Shown here: in pieces, positions 21,995 to 33,294 of the stretch
How positions within the stretch are numbered: position 1 is the stretch's first letter
Layout: every line of letters starts with the position of its first letter
Assembly: GCA_022828445.1 (NCBI GenBank)
Contig: JAIZZJ010000012.1
Span: 806,001-870,000, forward strand
From: Graphiopsis chlorocephala
Lineage: Eukaryota > Ascomycota > Dothideomycetes > Cladosporiales > Cladosporiaceae
DNA length: 64,000 nt
Direction of reading: 5' to 3'
Notes under the pieces: model-generated
Databases searched by the model: none
What the model saw: only the letters and a program-made list of their open reading frames with translations
Told to the model about the DNA's origin: nothing
Program-made: the position numbers and the translations under genes

Positions 21995-23667
21995 ATGTCG
22001 CGCGCATCCGCGCTGCGGACTCCCATCCCACACGACTTCGCCAGCAGCCACAGCGGCCTTCCACAACCTGGCAAACCCGCACACTCTGGATTTCTCGAAG
22101 CGCCGCCGAGGCCGCGGCCGAGTAAGCGTTTAATTCTATGCGAGGATGGAACGTGGCAGAACTCCGACGGGAATATTGCGCAGGGTGGCAATGCGCCGCC
22201 AAGCAATGTTGTCCGACTGGCTAGGGCGATCCGGCCGATGAGTCGGGATGGGATTCCGCAGGTTGTTAATTATCATGTTGGTGTTGGGGTTGCTGGTGGG
22301 GTGCTTGATAAGGTTTATGGGGGGATTAGTGGTGAAGGTGAGTTTTGCTGTTGCGATTTGACGGGTTGTTTGTTTGTGTCGTGATCGGCATTGTATGCGG
22401 CGTTGCGGAGAAACATGGTATCGATTATTGGAACGAACGGCTGATCGATCGTTTCATAGGCATGGCGGAGATCGTTCGATCAGGTTATCAATTCCTATCG
22501 TCGAATTATGTCCCCAACGACGAGATCTTCATCTACGGTTTCTCAAGAGGCGCCTATACCGCACGCAGTATCGCAGGACTGATCGATAACGTCGGCGTCC
22601 TGACAAAAGAAGGCCTCCCGTACCTTGCAGAGATCTTCCGCGACGTCCAGCATCGCCACAACGAGAATTACAAACCACGGCATCCCGACGAGCCGTTTCC
22701 CAACAAACCCAGCGTCCTCGATCCGCGCTACGCCGAAGAACTCGAACGACGAGGCTTGACCAGACTGCATGTCCAGATCAAAGTTGTCGGGGTTTGGGAT
22801 ACCGTTGGCTCATTAGGTACGCCCAAAATCGGCTGGCTGAGACGTCTTGGGCTGCAATCCTCCGCGTCGAAGGAACACTCTTTTTACGACACCAGCTTGT
22901 CCAGTTGCGTTGAGAATGCATTCCAAGCACTCGCGCTAGACGAGGAGCGATATGCTTTCATGCCAGCGCTTTGGGAAAAATTCGAAGGGAATACTACTAC
23001 ACTTCGTCAAGTCTGGTTTCCAGGAGCCCACTCGAATGTCGGCGGCGGATACAACGATCAACAAATCGCGACAATTTCTCTTGCGTGGATGGTGTCGCAG
23101 TGCACACCCTTCTTGGACATGAACGAAGACTACGTGCTAGATCAGTGGGAAGCAGACGAGGAGTTTTTCGAAAAATGTGGCGAAAAGCCGCGTCCCTGGA
23201 GCTTTGGTAAAATATTGAACGGTATGGAGGGTATTTACGCTCTGGGCGGCACCAAAATACGCACGCCTGGAAGATACATGGTGATCGACCCAGAAACAGG
23301 CGCTACCACAAAGCACGCTCTGGAAGATACGCACGAGTATGTCCACCCTTCGGTGAGAGCGCGTATCAAGCTCGGCGGACCTGGTCTCAGTGACCGCGGC
23401 CGCTACGTCTGCGAAGCCCTGCGAGACTGGAAACTCAATATCGAATATTCGGATGGTTCAAAGCGACCTAACGTGTACTGGAAGCTCAGAAGCAAGGATC
23501 GCAACGTTTCGACGCGTATCATGCCGGAGGCGCCACTCTGGGGCATCGAGAAAGAATTGCTGGATTACGATCCCGATACTGAAGAGTATATCATGAGACC
23601 GCCTGATGAGTCGCGTCAGCGGAGAAGCAGAGGGAGGAAAGAGAAACGGAGACGTACGCCTGATTGA
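21995..23667 (+). CDS. DUF2235 (Tle1-like) alpha/beta hydrolase-fold protein
   Basis: Two exons, 21995-22337 and 22460-23667, giving 516 residues. The 122-bp intron (GTGAGT...TTCATAG) joins GISGEG to MAEIVRSGYQFLSSNYVPND without a frame break. The core shows KRLILCEDGTWQNSDGN, VVNYHVGVGV, EIFIYGFSRGAYTARSIAGL (a G-x-S-x-G nucleophile elbow near residue 143), VVGVWDTVGSLG and VWFPGAHSNVGGGY. These are the hallmarks of DUF2235, related to the catalytic domain of type VI secretion phospholipase Tle1. Fungal members are intracellular and uncharacterised; lipase activity is inferred only from fold. The C-terminus is basic (SRGRKEKRRR). No signal peptide is visible. Confidence 0.93.
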
Positions 23668-23757
23668 GATCTGTCGTGTTTTTGATTCTTGCAAGCATCT
23701 CAACGGCCACGAGACTCCCTCTTCAAGCACAGGCTGACCACACAAGCACTATAATAA

Positions 23758-24761
23758 TCACTTCGGTTTTGGCTTGCGGATAACAACGACACCGTTATCA
23801 TGCAACTGCCAGCCAACTCCGCTATTGGTCAGCTCCTCCCATTTGGCATCTGTCGAACGCTCCACAAATACTTTGTCAGCACTCAAATAGCTGCGCCCCA
23901 AGCATTTGAGCACATGCAACCTCATCCGTTCTTCCGCAAAACCCATGAGAGCTCGCTGGTAGCCATCAACCGCACGTCGAATGCGCCAAAAACGCGGCCA
24001 GTCATCATGCACTAGCGCTTTCAACACAGCCGCCACTCTGCGGTCCTGGTGCGCGAACTGGACTTTCAACGCGTATGCCTGCACCAGCTCATTCTGCCGG
24101 CACGCCAAATCTAGGATCATGTAGCCGACAAAATCGCGGAGCTCCAGCGTGGCCAGAGGCGTGTGCGCGTGGATGTCGTGCACCAGGTGCAGCAGCGTGG
24201 GCTGGTAGGATTCCCACGAGCGAGTCAGGATGCTGGCTTGCGCGATAAACATGTAGGCCCGCTGAGCGAAAGAGTCGCGTCTGCGGGAGCCGAGAATGCC
24301 TTCGCGGAGTCTGCGCATGGCCATGAGGATGTTAGGAAGATCATTGGGGCGATCTGTGGCGGAGGACCGATGGTGCATGGGAGGTCTCGAAGAAGCTTGA
24401 CCGCTTGCATTTGCTGGCGGAGGCTGAGCGTCGTTTACAGTAGGAGATTTGATAGATAGAGACGCAAATGCATGCTCGAGGTCTTCGCCGCCACTTGACG
24501 AGGCGCAGAATTTCATGTACCGTTCCACAATCTTGGTGTAGTAGGCTTCTTGCGTTTTGTGGTCGTACAGCCTTGATGTGCCCTGTCAGCGACGTGACAG
24601 CATAATAGTATGAAGTCATGTGAGTTTCACCTATTGTCGCCTTTGGACGGCAGCCCGTAGACGTCCAGGGGATCGATTGTGACTGGTTTCAGCCGATTCC
24701 ATGCTCCTGACGGACCTCGCCGCGCCGGAGGCCGGTATGCGCCAGTGTGATGCTGGTCCAT
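23758..24761 (-). CDS. CSN8/PSMD8/EIF3K-like protein
   Basis: Two exons, 24761-24631 and 24571-23758, giving 314 residues. The intron (GTGAAA...ATCAAG, 59 bp) was set so that SKGDNR joins LYDHKTQEAYYTKIVERYMK in frame; an earlier AG would shift the frame. The N-terminus is proline/arginine-rich, then a disordered serine stretch. A helical region (about 120-290) includes SFAQRAYMFIAQASILTRSW, YVGYMILDLACR-like sequence and VLKALVHDDWPRFWRIRRAV. This pattern fits the CSN8/PSMD8/EIF3K winged-helix family, whose members scaffold the signalosome, proteasome lid or eIF3. Which complex this one serves is not clear. It is convergent with the DUF2235 gene, with only 90 bp between the stops. Confidence 0.75.
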
Positions 24762-25101
24762 GCTGGATGCCGAGTCCGTCGATAGGCTTGTCACAGTCCT
24801 TGGAGATTAACGTGGTCCTTTGTACATGTGGGTGAACAAGTGGGGGTGGTGGCACGTCAACAAACACCACAGCTCAAGAAGTGACGATGTGGGGAAATTT
24901 GGTGAGGAAGTCGCCGACGAGACAAATCCAACTGCCAACAAGCTTCGCTTTCGTTACGCCCGTAGGTTTGATCAGACCATTTCTTCGAAATTGAATTGTC
25001 ATTGAGCGTGTACATAGAGGTGTCTGAGTCCTGTCATCATCACGCAATTACTGTTAAATCAGTACCTCAGTGACAGCCCGCACGCTACCCTAATTACCAC
25101 A
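24762..25101. other. Divergent promoter between CSN8-like and PAQR genes
   Basis: 340 bp with no supported frame. It contains the leaders of both divergent genes. Confidence 0.5.
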
Positions 25102-26341
25102 ATGGCCTCACCAAACAGCCCCAACGCCTCATCAGCCATCAATATCAGCTCGAAAGACGAAAAAGACACCCTCATCACCCGCCTCGAAACCAAAGCCGCC
25201 AAAACCTTCACAGTTCTCTGGAACGACCTCCCCGCATGGCTGCAAGACAACCAACACATCCACTCCGGCTACCGCCCAGCGTCCAACTCCTACCGCAAAT
25301 CCTTCGCCAGCTTAACGCACCTCCACAATGAAAGCGTGAACATCTACACGCACCTTATCGGAGCAGCCCTCGCTTTGTTCGCCGGCGTTTACGCTCACAA
25401 TTCATTGCGGCCGCGCTACGAGCAAGCGACGCAGCAGGATGTGCTAGTATTTTTGTGCTTTTTCGGCGGCGCGGTGGCGTGCTTGGGCATGTCGGCGACG
25501 TATCATACGATTTCGAATCACTCGGAGAAAGTTGCTAGGATGGGGAATCGGTTGGATTATTTAGGGTATGTAATGAGAGCTGTGGTTGTCTTGATGCGAA
25601 GGATATTTTGTGCTGACGCAAGAGAGCAGGATTATTCTGCTTATCTGGGGCAGTTTCGTACCTTCCATCTACTATGGTTTTGCGGAGGATATGGAGTGGG
25701 TTGAAGTGTATTGGTCGATGGTGAGTTAAGTCTTTTATCTTGATCTCCTGTGTGTCTGAGTGTGAATCAAGCGCACCTGGGCAGAAGGACTGGCAATCAC
25801 ACGGTGGAGGAGTCGACAGAGATCTCAGCACGCTTATCGAAGACAAACAACGAGCTGACAGTAACGATGAACATAGATCACAACAATCGGCGCAGCGACA
25901 ATGGTGGTTGTGCTATTCCCGCGGTTCCGCACGCCAGCGTGGAGACCGTTCCGCGCTTTCATGTTCGTTGCCATGGGCTTGAGCGCCCTCTTTCCTGTTC
26001 TCCATGGCGTCAAGACATTTGGCGTTGCGCAGATGGAGCGACAGATGGGGTTGTCGTGGCTGGTCACTCAAGGCGTTCTCTACATTATGGGAGCGGGAAT
26101 TTATGCTGTGAGTAGACTCCATTGTCAATTTCGCAGGGCATGCCAGCGTTTCAACAGCAACATAAGGCTAATATTGTTACAGGCTCGAATCCCAGAAAAG
26201 CTGGCGCCAGGCTCTTTCGACATCTGGGGCAGTTCTCACCAGATATTCCATGTGTTGGTGGTGATGGCTGCTGGCGCACACCTGATCGGGCTGTTGAAGG
26301 CGTTTGACTATGCGCACAGCTCGCGGAGCTTAGTGGGCTGA
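25102..26341 (+). CDS. PAQR / haemolysin III family seven-TM protein
   Basis: Four exons, 25102-25565, 25630-25720, 25877-26107 and 26183-26341, giving 314 residues; all junctions are GT-AG and keep frame (DYLG/IILLIWG; YWSM/ITTIGAA; GIYA/ARIPEK). A cytosolic N-terminus carries WNDLPAWLQDNQHIHSGYRP and SFASLTHLHNESVNIYTHLI. Seven hydrophobic segments follow. Conserved PAQR zinc ligands are visible: the serine/histidine of MSATYHTISNH after TM2 and the HxxxH of SSHQIFHVLVVM near the end. The family includes yeast Izh proteins and adiponectin receptors, which act in membrane lipid, ceramide and zinc homeostasis. Length and topology are normal. Confidence 0.95.
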
Positions 26342-28767
26342 TTGCTATTGCATGATCAGGAGATAGCGTGGAATTTGCTCGCTGAGAAACACGTTCATGC
26401 ATCAAACGTCAGAGTCTCAGGTATATTAACAGATATAGAATGAGAGCCTCGTGATAGGTGGTTTCTTGTAGTTGTGGTATTGACGCTGGAGGTTTCTCAT
26501 TTAATGGATGGTTTGATGAAGTGGTATGGATGCCATGGCTCGAAGTGTTGTAGGGAAGGCATTGAAGATCGACCGGCGCGTTGAGAAGGGGTTCAAAGCG
26601 CTAGCGTGGGAGGTCACAGATTCGTCACACGGCGGTCTGAGGACGCTGTGGTATTGTTGAGCCGTGTGGAGACACACAAACGATAGCAGTGCACGTGTGG
26701 CATGTCTAAGCTCGGAGACATGTAAGAAACGGCCAAGGCATGAGCGTGGAGTGCAGATGAAGGGTCAACGCGATGGCATCGCAATCGAGCGGAGCCATCA
26801 CCGACCCGTCCCCCAGCAAGTCGGAAGCGCAGAAGTTGAGTCTAGGGTTCAAGGGTCGGAACGGCGTGTGAGGGTCATGATGTTGACTTGTTCTAAGGGC
26901 AAGAACCTCCTGGCCCGGATGGAGCGATGGATGCAGGCAGGTGTGTGGTTAAGATGAGAGCGTGGCACAGAGGCCCACAGGAGATGGGAGGGCCGCTAGA
27001 AGGATGCGCTGGGAGCCCACCGCGCACGGTATCGGGATGCGAAGGAGCCTAGGAGGTAAGAAGTTTATGGCGCACAGTCCTGTTGAAATGTTCCTCCTGT
27101 AGTGGATAGAAAGGCGGACAGGGGACTTCACCTCGTTCAGGTAGCAAACAAGGGAAAAGGCGGGCGCTGCGCTACGGAAACGGCGTGCCTCGCATGAGGG
27201 TGAGACAGAGAGGACGTCAAATGATTACGTGGTTGCTGGGCAGCGAGCGAGGGTGTGAACAGGGTTTGGTGTAGTGAACTGCCAGTGTTGTAGGTTAGGT
27301 GTGGCGCGGGACGCCTGGAAGGCATGCAGAATGGCAAATGGCATACGGTTCGCAATGATCTGCATTGTTTTGCGTCCTTTTGAGGGACGAGTGTGGCGAG
27401 TCAGGCAACACGAGTATACGAACACCCTGACTTGCGTGAGCATTTAGCTTCTTCCAGAAGTGGAAGGCTCACGAAGAACGTTAGTCGTTGTTTGACAGAC
27501 GCCAGCGGCGACGACACGACGGTAGGACGACTCGAGGACGATGATTGTCGAGATGGTGCAAGGTAGTGGTGGGCACCACCGAGTAACTGGAAAGGCTGGT
27601 GGCAGCGCCGTCGCATGTGCCGAAGACGCGGTGCCGTCGATCCTGCAGCAGGCAAGCAAGCAGCGATAGCACCACGGCACGGCGGCGCCTCTGCGCGGTG
27701 CACGCTCGTTGGGTGAGGCGCGAAGAAGAAGAATGATCGCCGCGAGTGAGAAATACTGTCGATGTGCGGACTGTGCATCTATGCATCTCCTATGCACAAA
27801 CCACTATGGCCCAACATTCTCCCATATACTGCGGCCTAACACTCTCCCACATACTGCGGCCTGTCTTGTGTCCGCGGGTCCCTCGCACACGCATGTGCAG
27901 TAGATATGCCCGTTGCATGTATGTACAATATACATATACCACAAGTACCTGCTGCTGCAACGGGATGGCGTGTGGGCTGCCTTACGGCCTCCGGACTGCA
28001 AAAACAGGCTATGATGCCTGCTAAAAGGCTTGTCTTGCTCTTGTCCGCTCTTCAAGGGCGACACTACTAGTAATTTGGTATGCAGCCTGGCATTCGCTAC
28101 GCGCGGCACCGGCAGCTGGTGGATCCACGCTCCCAGAATAGTGGCAGAATAGCTGCTGGCGCGCTCGTGAATGGTTGGCCCGCTGAAACACTCCATCAAC
28201 CCCGAGCACCTGCCCATGCGCTATCCATCATCGCCCTTCGTTGGTCTGCCGTCTAAACCCTCACGCTCTCGGCCCTCCGCCGGCGTCCGTGGTAGGTAAT
28301 TGTTGTCCTCGACGCCAGCGCCAGCCAGTCTATCTTGCCGCCGCTGAGGACATATCCCATCTCTTGCTGTTATCCCAAGACCGTGCTGCATTATCCTTGT
28401 CCCTCGCCGTCTTTCCCTCCAGCACCGCCCGGCACCGCCGCGTACCAGACATCCGCGCCCTCCCCCACTGTCGCTACAGAGACGATCACCCAGCCTCCTC
28501 CTCCGCCGTGATAAGCAGCCAAGCACCGACTCCGTGCCCGCGCGCCTGCTCGAGCCGCATCCCACTCGAGCAGTCAACGTAACACCGCCTCCTCCTACTG
28601 CTGCTCCTGCAAAGCTCGCACGAGCACCTCCGCCTGTCCCGTGCGGCATGGCCCCGGACTGCTGAGTGGAAGAGTTGCGCATACCAGATTACCTCTTCGA
28701 ATTATTAGCTGCCTGGATCGGACGAGGAATTATTAGGAGGAGCAATAGTTGAAACACCCCAGCCAAG
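26342..28767. other. Long intergenic region upstream of the DUF1765 gene
   Basis: About 2.4 kb without a supported gene. Many overlapping short frames on both strands have low-complexity, Arg/Ser-rich translations typical of non-coding GC-rich DNA. A 25-bp tandem duplication (ACTCTCCCACATACTGCGGC-like) lies at 27812-27860. Pyrimidine-rich sequence from about 28,210 to 28,640 looks like the promoter or leader of the downstream gene. Confidence 0.5.
27812..27860. repeat. Two-copy 25-bp tandem repeat
   Basis: CATTCTCCCATATACTGCGG is followed at once by CACTCTCCCACATACTGCGG in the same register, with three or four differences. It is a short local duplication in the region upstream of the DUF1765 gene. 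Confidence 0.6.
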
Positions 28768-31700
28768 ATGGCTACCATTGCTGCCTCCGAGGGTGTGCAG
28801 GCGGTGCATCCTTGGCCAAATGGCGAGAACAGGAGAGCTTCAGCCTACAAGACTCCCGCGGCGCTCATCGGCATGAAAGAGAAGGAGCCCTCGACGGTCT
28901 TGCGTTCCGACCTACCACGATCCGCCTCATACACGTACATGCCCAACGCAAATCACCACCAACACAAATACGTCAACACCAACATCGTCTCAATCCAGGG
29001 GAGCTTTGCCGAAGTCGACTCCAGCACATCAGACGACGCCGCTGACGCCTCACCACCAGACTCCTCCGGCTGGAATACACCTGACGACTTCGAGCTCAGC
29101 TCTTCGGCTGACTCGGGACAAGACCTGGCTGCCGAACTACGAAATAATCCCAAAATTGTTTTACAAACATTGGCCGAGGAACAAGCAGCAAAAGGGGATG
29201 AGGCCGAGCCTCACGTGCCCGCGAGCAATAGCATCGATGAGACCGACAGTGGATCTACGACGCCCACTTCCACAACTTCAAGCACCGCCAGGCCACGACT
29301 GAGCAGAGGCGCATCTCTCGCTACGAAACTAAATCGAAGGTCCTGGACTCAACCGTTCTCAAGGCCAGCTTCACGCTCACCATCCCCAGTGAAAAAGAAG
29401 TCCTTGTCTATCTCGAGATCTGAGGCGGCTGGTGAGGATGATGCGCAAACGCAGTCACCCGGTGGCTCGAAGTTTGCGAGCAGGAAGTCGCTTCTGCGTC
29501 GGAAGGATTCTTCAAAAGTGGTCCCGCAGGTCCAGGAAGAGGTTCCCAAACCTCCACCCGCCGTAGCAATCGCGCGGAGTAGAGAGCCGTCTCCCAGTCG
29601 TCCCACGATGCTTCGCAGGAAATCAATATCCCTCCGCAATAAACTCGCAAGACCAACAGCTGCTCTGCTGCGAGGCAAAAGCGCGGACGAAGGCCTCATG
29701 CCACCAGTTCCTGATATTCCAACATTTCACAAGTCCTTCTCAACCGATCGACTTCCCAGCTCGCAGAGGGATCAGATGCAAGCCGAACGTTCACCGCCCG
29801 TGCCGAGACTCATGTCCAGTGAGCGGACATTCTCAGGAGGTCACATCTCAATATCAAAGAAAAAGGACGAGCTGTGGAGCATCTTCAGGGCTCTCGATGG
29901 AGACTACGCAAAGTTCGCTTCGAAATCGGTAGCGCTAAAGGCCAATGTCCTGCGGTCGACGTTATTACCTTTCTTACGGCAGTACGCCACACATCCATCG
30001 AACAACACACTTCGACCTGAGGATCTCGACAGGAGAGCGAATATTCTGAACAAGTGGTGGTGTGCTTTGATCGAGATGCTACATGGCCGCAACAACCAAT
30101 CAATATCAGGCACGGATCGACCCGCCATTCTGGATGGTATCTCTGGTATTATGGAACGACCCGAGTGGCGACTACCACCATCACCTTTCTCCCCAGTGAT
30201 CACGCGAAACGAAAAGTCACGTTCCCAGAGCGATCTTTCGCGGTTGTCTGCTTCTTCAAGCACATCAGACTTCCTCACAGAATCAGTGCACCACAACGTT
30301 CGCAACATCTTCCTGCAGAACCTGAGTGCACAGATGGCCTTCGTCGTGGACAAGATGACCATGCGAAACGCTTCCGCCAGTTTGGTCACATTCTGCGGAA
30401 AGGCTTGTGCATATGCATTCATGTTCGTTCCTGGTATGGCTGATATTCTTGTTCGTGTTTGGGATCTTTCTGTAGACACGCTACGACGTGTTCTTGAAGA
30501 AAATGGAGTTGGAAAGTTTGACCAGCTGAACGAAGAGTCTCAACCTATGGCACACTGCTTTCCACCAGCACTGCGGACTCTCGACTTCATATCTCTTCCA
30601 AAGATGATGCGCAAACTCCGGACGCCGCCACCTCTTCCGCTTGGCACTAACCATGTCAATTGGTGGGGATACTGGCTTGAGAGATGGACGGGCCGCGAGA
30701 GTGATTTGTTCTACGTGTTTGTCAAGCACTATCACATTCTGGTTGCCGATTTTTTGCCTGCTGGAACCACCAGGAAAGAACGGATGTGCATACCTGGTAT
30801 GCTCATGGTCCATGGTCAGATCTTGACGAACCTGGACTCTACCATTCACCGCGACGCTAAACCTGCTGGGAAGGATACTATCCCTGGTAGCGCATCCCCA
30901 ACTTTTGACGATGTATTCTCAGGACCAGATGCTGTTGCTTCTACGATACCCGCACTCCCCGCTAACGCTACACGAATAATGGCCGAAAACCGGCTTATAA
31001 TGTTAATACGCGACTTTATTTCAGAGCGAGCTTCAGACTTTTCAGTTGCTCGTCAGCTTTTTGCTGAGTCTTTCAGCGACCTTTTGCAAAGTGCTACCAA
31101 GGGCACTTCTGTATATGACCATTCAGCTTGCTACACGCTACTCGACTTCCTTGAGGAGTCTTTGGTGATCTTGGCTCGTTTTGAGCACGTGGCCAACAAC
31201 GAGACTCCTTTGATCAACGCCAAGTTCTGGGCCTCCGTTTGCAAAAAGATGGCAAGCAGCGAGAACACCTTGACAGAGATCAGACTCTACGCATTCTTGT
31301 ACACTATCTGGAACACCCTGATATCATGTCCTAATCGCAAGGCCGACCTTTGCACCGACTTCTTGCTGGATCACGACATCTTCGAAAGCAGGTTCAACCA
31401 TTGGTGTCCCATGGTGAGAGCTTACTACATGCGACTTCTGTGTTGGCGTGTTGGAAGATTTGACGGAGAGCCTGCTCACTGCGACTTGAAGGTTCTAAGC
31501 ATGATGCACGATCACTTGTCGTTGACCTGGTCCCACTATCTTTGGCTTCGAGAGGATGCGGTGCAGCGCCACGTTGTGCTTCCTGCAACAAATCCTTGCA
31601 ATCCTGCACCCAGTAGACGCCTCCTCATCATCCGTACTGATACGCCTACGAATGTTGGCGGTGGCTCTTTCATCTCTTTCGACGGCTTCGTGCCTCCCAA

Positions 31701-32391
31701 CCCCTCATCGCACATGTCGGCTGCCAAAAGATTTTCAGAGAACGACGCCATGATGGAGCTTGAGTCGAGGCCCAATTCGTCTCACTCAATAGACGAGAAT
31801 GAGAACCCGCCAAAAGGTATCCGCAGCATCATCCGCAACATCATGACATCTCGCAACCGTCCCAGAAGCCCTGTCCGAAACGGACCAGAACCTCAGAAAT
31901 CCGCAGCGGACGCCATCAACGACGCACAACACAACGCCCTTAACCGCTCGCCTTCTCAGGACCGCCACCGCAACACCAACGCCACAACGTTGTCTGCCTC
32001 GGACCCTCCTTCAGGTTCTCGATCAGTCAGCGCAGCAAGCAGCAACGCCGCGCATCGCAACTTCTCTTTCAAATTCTCTCTTGACTTCCATCCGAATGTC
32101 AAAGCACCGGGCCAGATCCGCTTGTTCCCACCGCGTCTGCCGAAGCCCGCTCAGGAGTTTTTGCAGAGTCGATGCGCCAAAGCTAATGGCGCGCAACACA
32201 TGCAAGCCATCGAGCCGAAGGATCTGAGTCGCGAACGAGCCCGGTACACCGGTCGTGCGCTTGCGGAATGGATGATGGTCGTTGGTGAATGTCAGAGCTT
32301 CTTCGAGAGGCGGAAGAACGAGGGCGTGCCTGAGAATCGCTTTGTGGAGACGCCGACACTCGGTGTTGAGGTTTTCAAGAGAGGTGGCTAA
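28768..32391 (+). CDS. DUF1765 (UPF0592-type) protein
   Basis: A single frame of 1207 codons with no intron. The first 370 or so residues are disordered and rich in Ser/Pro/Arg (RPASRSPSPVKKKSLSISRS, LRRKSISLRNKL). The conserved region runs from about 385 to 960. It includes KKDELWSIFRALDGDYAKFA, LRPEDLDRRANILNKWWCAL, HYHILVADFLPAG, SACYTLLDFLEESLVILARF and HDIFESRFNHWCPMVRAYYM followed by RLLCWRVGRFDGE. These match the DUF1765 family found across fungi (S. pombe members are labelled UPF0592 membrane proteins). The tail is again disordered before a conserved end (ARYTGRALAEWMMVVGECQS). Biochemical role unknown. The start follows a purine-rich leader (CCAAGATGG). Confidence 0.9.
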   Translation: MATIAASEGVQAVHPWPNGENRRASAYKTPAALIGMKEKEPSTVLRSDLPRSASYTYMPNANHHQHKYVNTNIVSIQGSFAEVDSSTSDDAADASPPDSSGWNTPDDFELSSSADSGQDLAAELRNNPKIVLQTLAEEQAAKGDEAEPHVPASNSIDETDSGSTTPTSTTSSTARPRLSRGASLATKLNRRSWTQPFSRPASRSPSPVKKKSLSISRSEAAGEDDAQTQSPGGSKFASRKSLLRRKDSSKVVPQVQEEVPKPPPAVAIARSREPSPSRPTMLRRKSISLRNKLARPTAALLRGKSADEGLMPPVPDIPTFHKSFSTDRLPSSQRDQMQAERSPPVPRLMSSERTFSGGHISISKKKDELWSIFRALDGDYAKFASKSVALKANVLRSTLLPFLRQYATHPSNNTLRPEDLDRRANILNKWWCALIEMLHGRNNQSISGTDRPAILDGISGIMERPEWRLPPSPFSPVITRNEKSRSQSDLSRLSASSSTSDFLTESVHHNVRNIFLQNLSAQMAFVVDKMTMRNASASLVTFCGKACAYAFMFVPGMADILVRVWDLSVDTLRRVLEENGVGKFDQLNEESQPMAHCFPPALRTLDFISLPKMMRKLRTPPPLPLGTNHVNWWGYWLERWTGRESDLFYVFVKHYHILVADFLPAGTTRKERMCIPGMLMVHGQILTNLDSTIHRDAKPAGKDTIPGSASPTFDDVFSGPDAVASTIPALPANATRIMAENRLIMLIRDFISERASDFSVARQLFAESFSDLLQSATKGTSVYDHSACYTLLDFLEESLVILARFEHVANNETPLINAKFWASVCKKMASSENTLTEIRLYAFLYTIWNTLISCPNRKADLCTDFLLDHDIFESRFNHWCPMVRAYYMRLLCWRVGRFDGEPAHCDLKVLSMMHDHLSLTWSHYLWLREDAVQRHVVLPATNPCNPAPSRRLLIIRTDTPTNVGGGSFISFDGFVPPNPSSHMSAAKRFSENDAMMELESRPNSSHSIDENENPPKGIRSIIRNIMTSRNRPRSPVRNGPEPQKSAADAINDAQHNALNRSPSQDRHRNTNATTLSASDPPSGSRSVSAASSNAAHRNFSFKFSLDFHPNVKAPGQIRLFPPRLPKPAQEFLQSRCAKANGAQHMQAIEPKDLSRERARYTGRALAEWMMVVGECQSFFERRKNEGVPENRFVETPTLGVEVFKRGG

Positions 32392-33023
32392 TGGATGCTC
32401 CTGAGGAGATCCTGCCACAACACTTTTTCCTTTTTTCGGATGTGCTTCATCCGTCTCTATTTGTTTCTGTGTTTCTTTACGCATGCAAGAGTGAGCGTTC
32501 TGCGATGTTTTGCTGGAAGGTTTACTTTTTTGGCTTGTTCGTTGGGTTCCTTTCTTCTTGCTTCAAAAAGGAAATCTTGCCGATATGACTGGACATATAA
32601 ATTTTGTAAATGGTGCGTGGCATACGAAAGCACGGCGGCGGCGTTTATTCAGATATTCGTATGGGGAATCGAGCGAGGTTAGGGAAGGACCAACGCTCTG
32701 GGAAATGGAAGTCTTCTGATTTGCTCTTTCTTCTCGACACTTTCTTTTGATGTTCCATTGTTCCTCCGATGGTCTTTGGGCGGTACGTACCGAGTTGTGT
32801 ATCAGTACATATATGTACATGTGTGGATGCTGAGAATTTGAACGGTTATTTGGTTGGATGGATTCCGTTTTCATTTGTGGCTTTGGGAATAGTCATCACT
32901 CCTACAAGATACGCAAGCGACATGTACACTACTCACGCCAAGTCTACGCAAGGGCTGTAGTCGCTGTACACTGATAGACAATGTCGGAGCTTCTCAGCCC
33001 TAGGGAACGGTGTTAGCCGCGTA

Positions 33024-33294
33024 GCATCCGTACCCGACCTCAAGCCGACCTGTAGACTATGCCGATGCACAGTTTCAAGATTTTACCACGCGTGCAGTCT
33101 AGGCGACTTTATGGTGATTAGCACACTAGTTTACCAAGGCCGCTCGGCCTTGGAGAGATGATCACACGTGTAGGGTGCTTGACCGATCTGTAAGTTATGC
33201 TGATCCGCAGCACTGAACTCTCCGAGCCTGAAGACACGAGGAATCACTCGTGCAAGGTCCGTAGCCGATCTGTATGCTCGCTGCTGATACGCAG
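33024..33294. repeat. Three diverged interspersed copies of a 45-bp unit
   Basis: Copies at about 33024-33072, 33164-33210 and 33247-33294 share a core reading CCGATCTGTA, then a variable 4-6 bases, then GCTGATNCGCAG (first copy CCGACCTGTAGACTATGCCG, then ATGCACAG). Upstream of each lies a GTGNAGGTNC-like word. Spacing is uneven, about 140 and 84 bases between starts. Confidence 0.55.
33134..33153. repeat. 20-bp near-perfect palindrome
   Basis: CCAAGGCCGCTCGGCCTTGG has two perfect 9-base arms around a CT centre. It sits between two copies of the 45-bp unit. It could be a protein-binding dyad or a chance hairpin. Confidence 0.6.
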
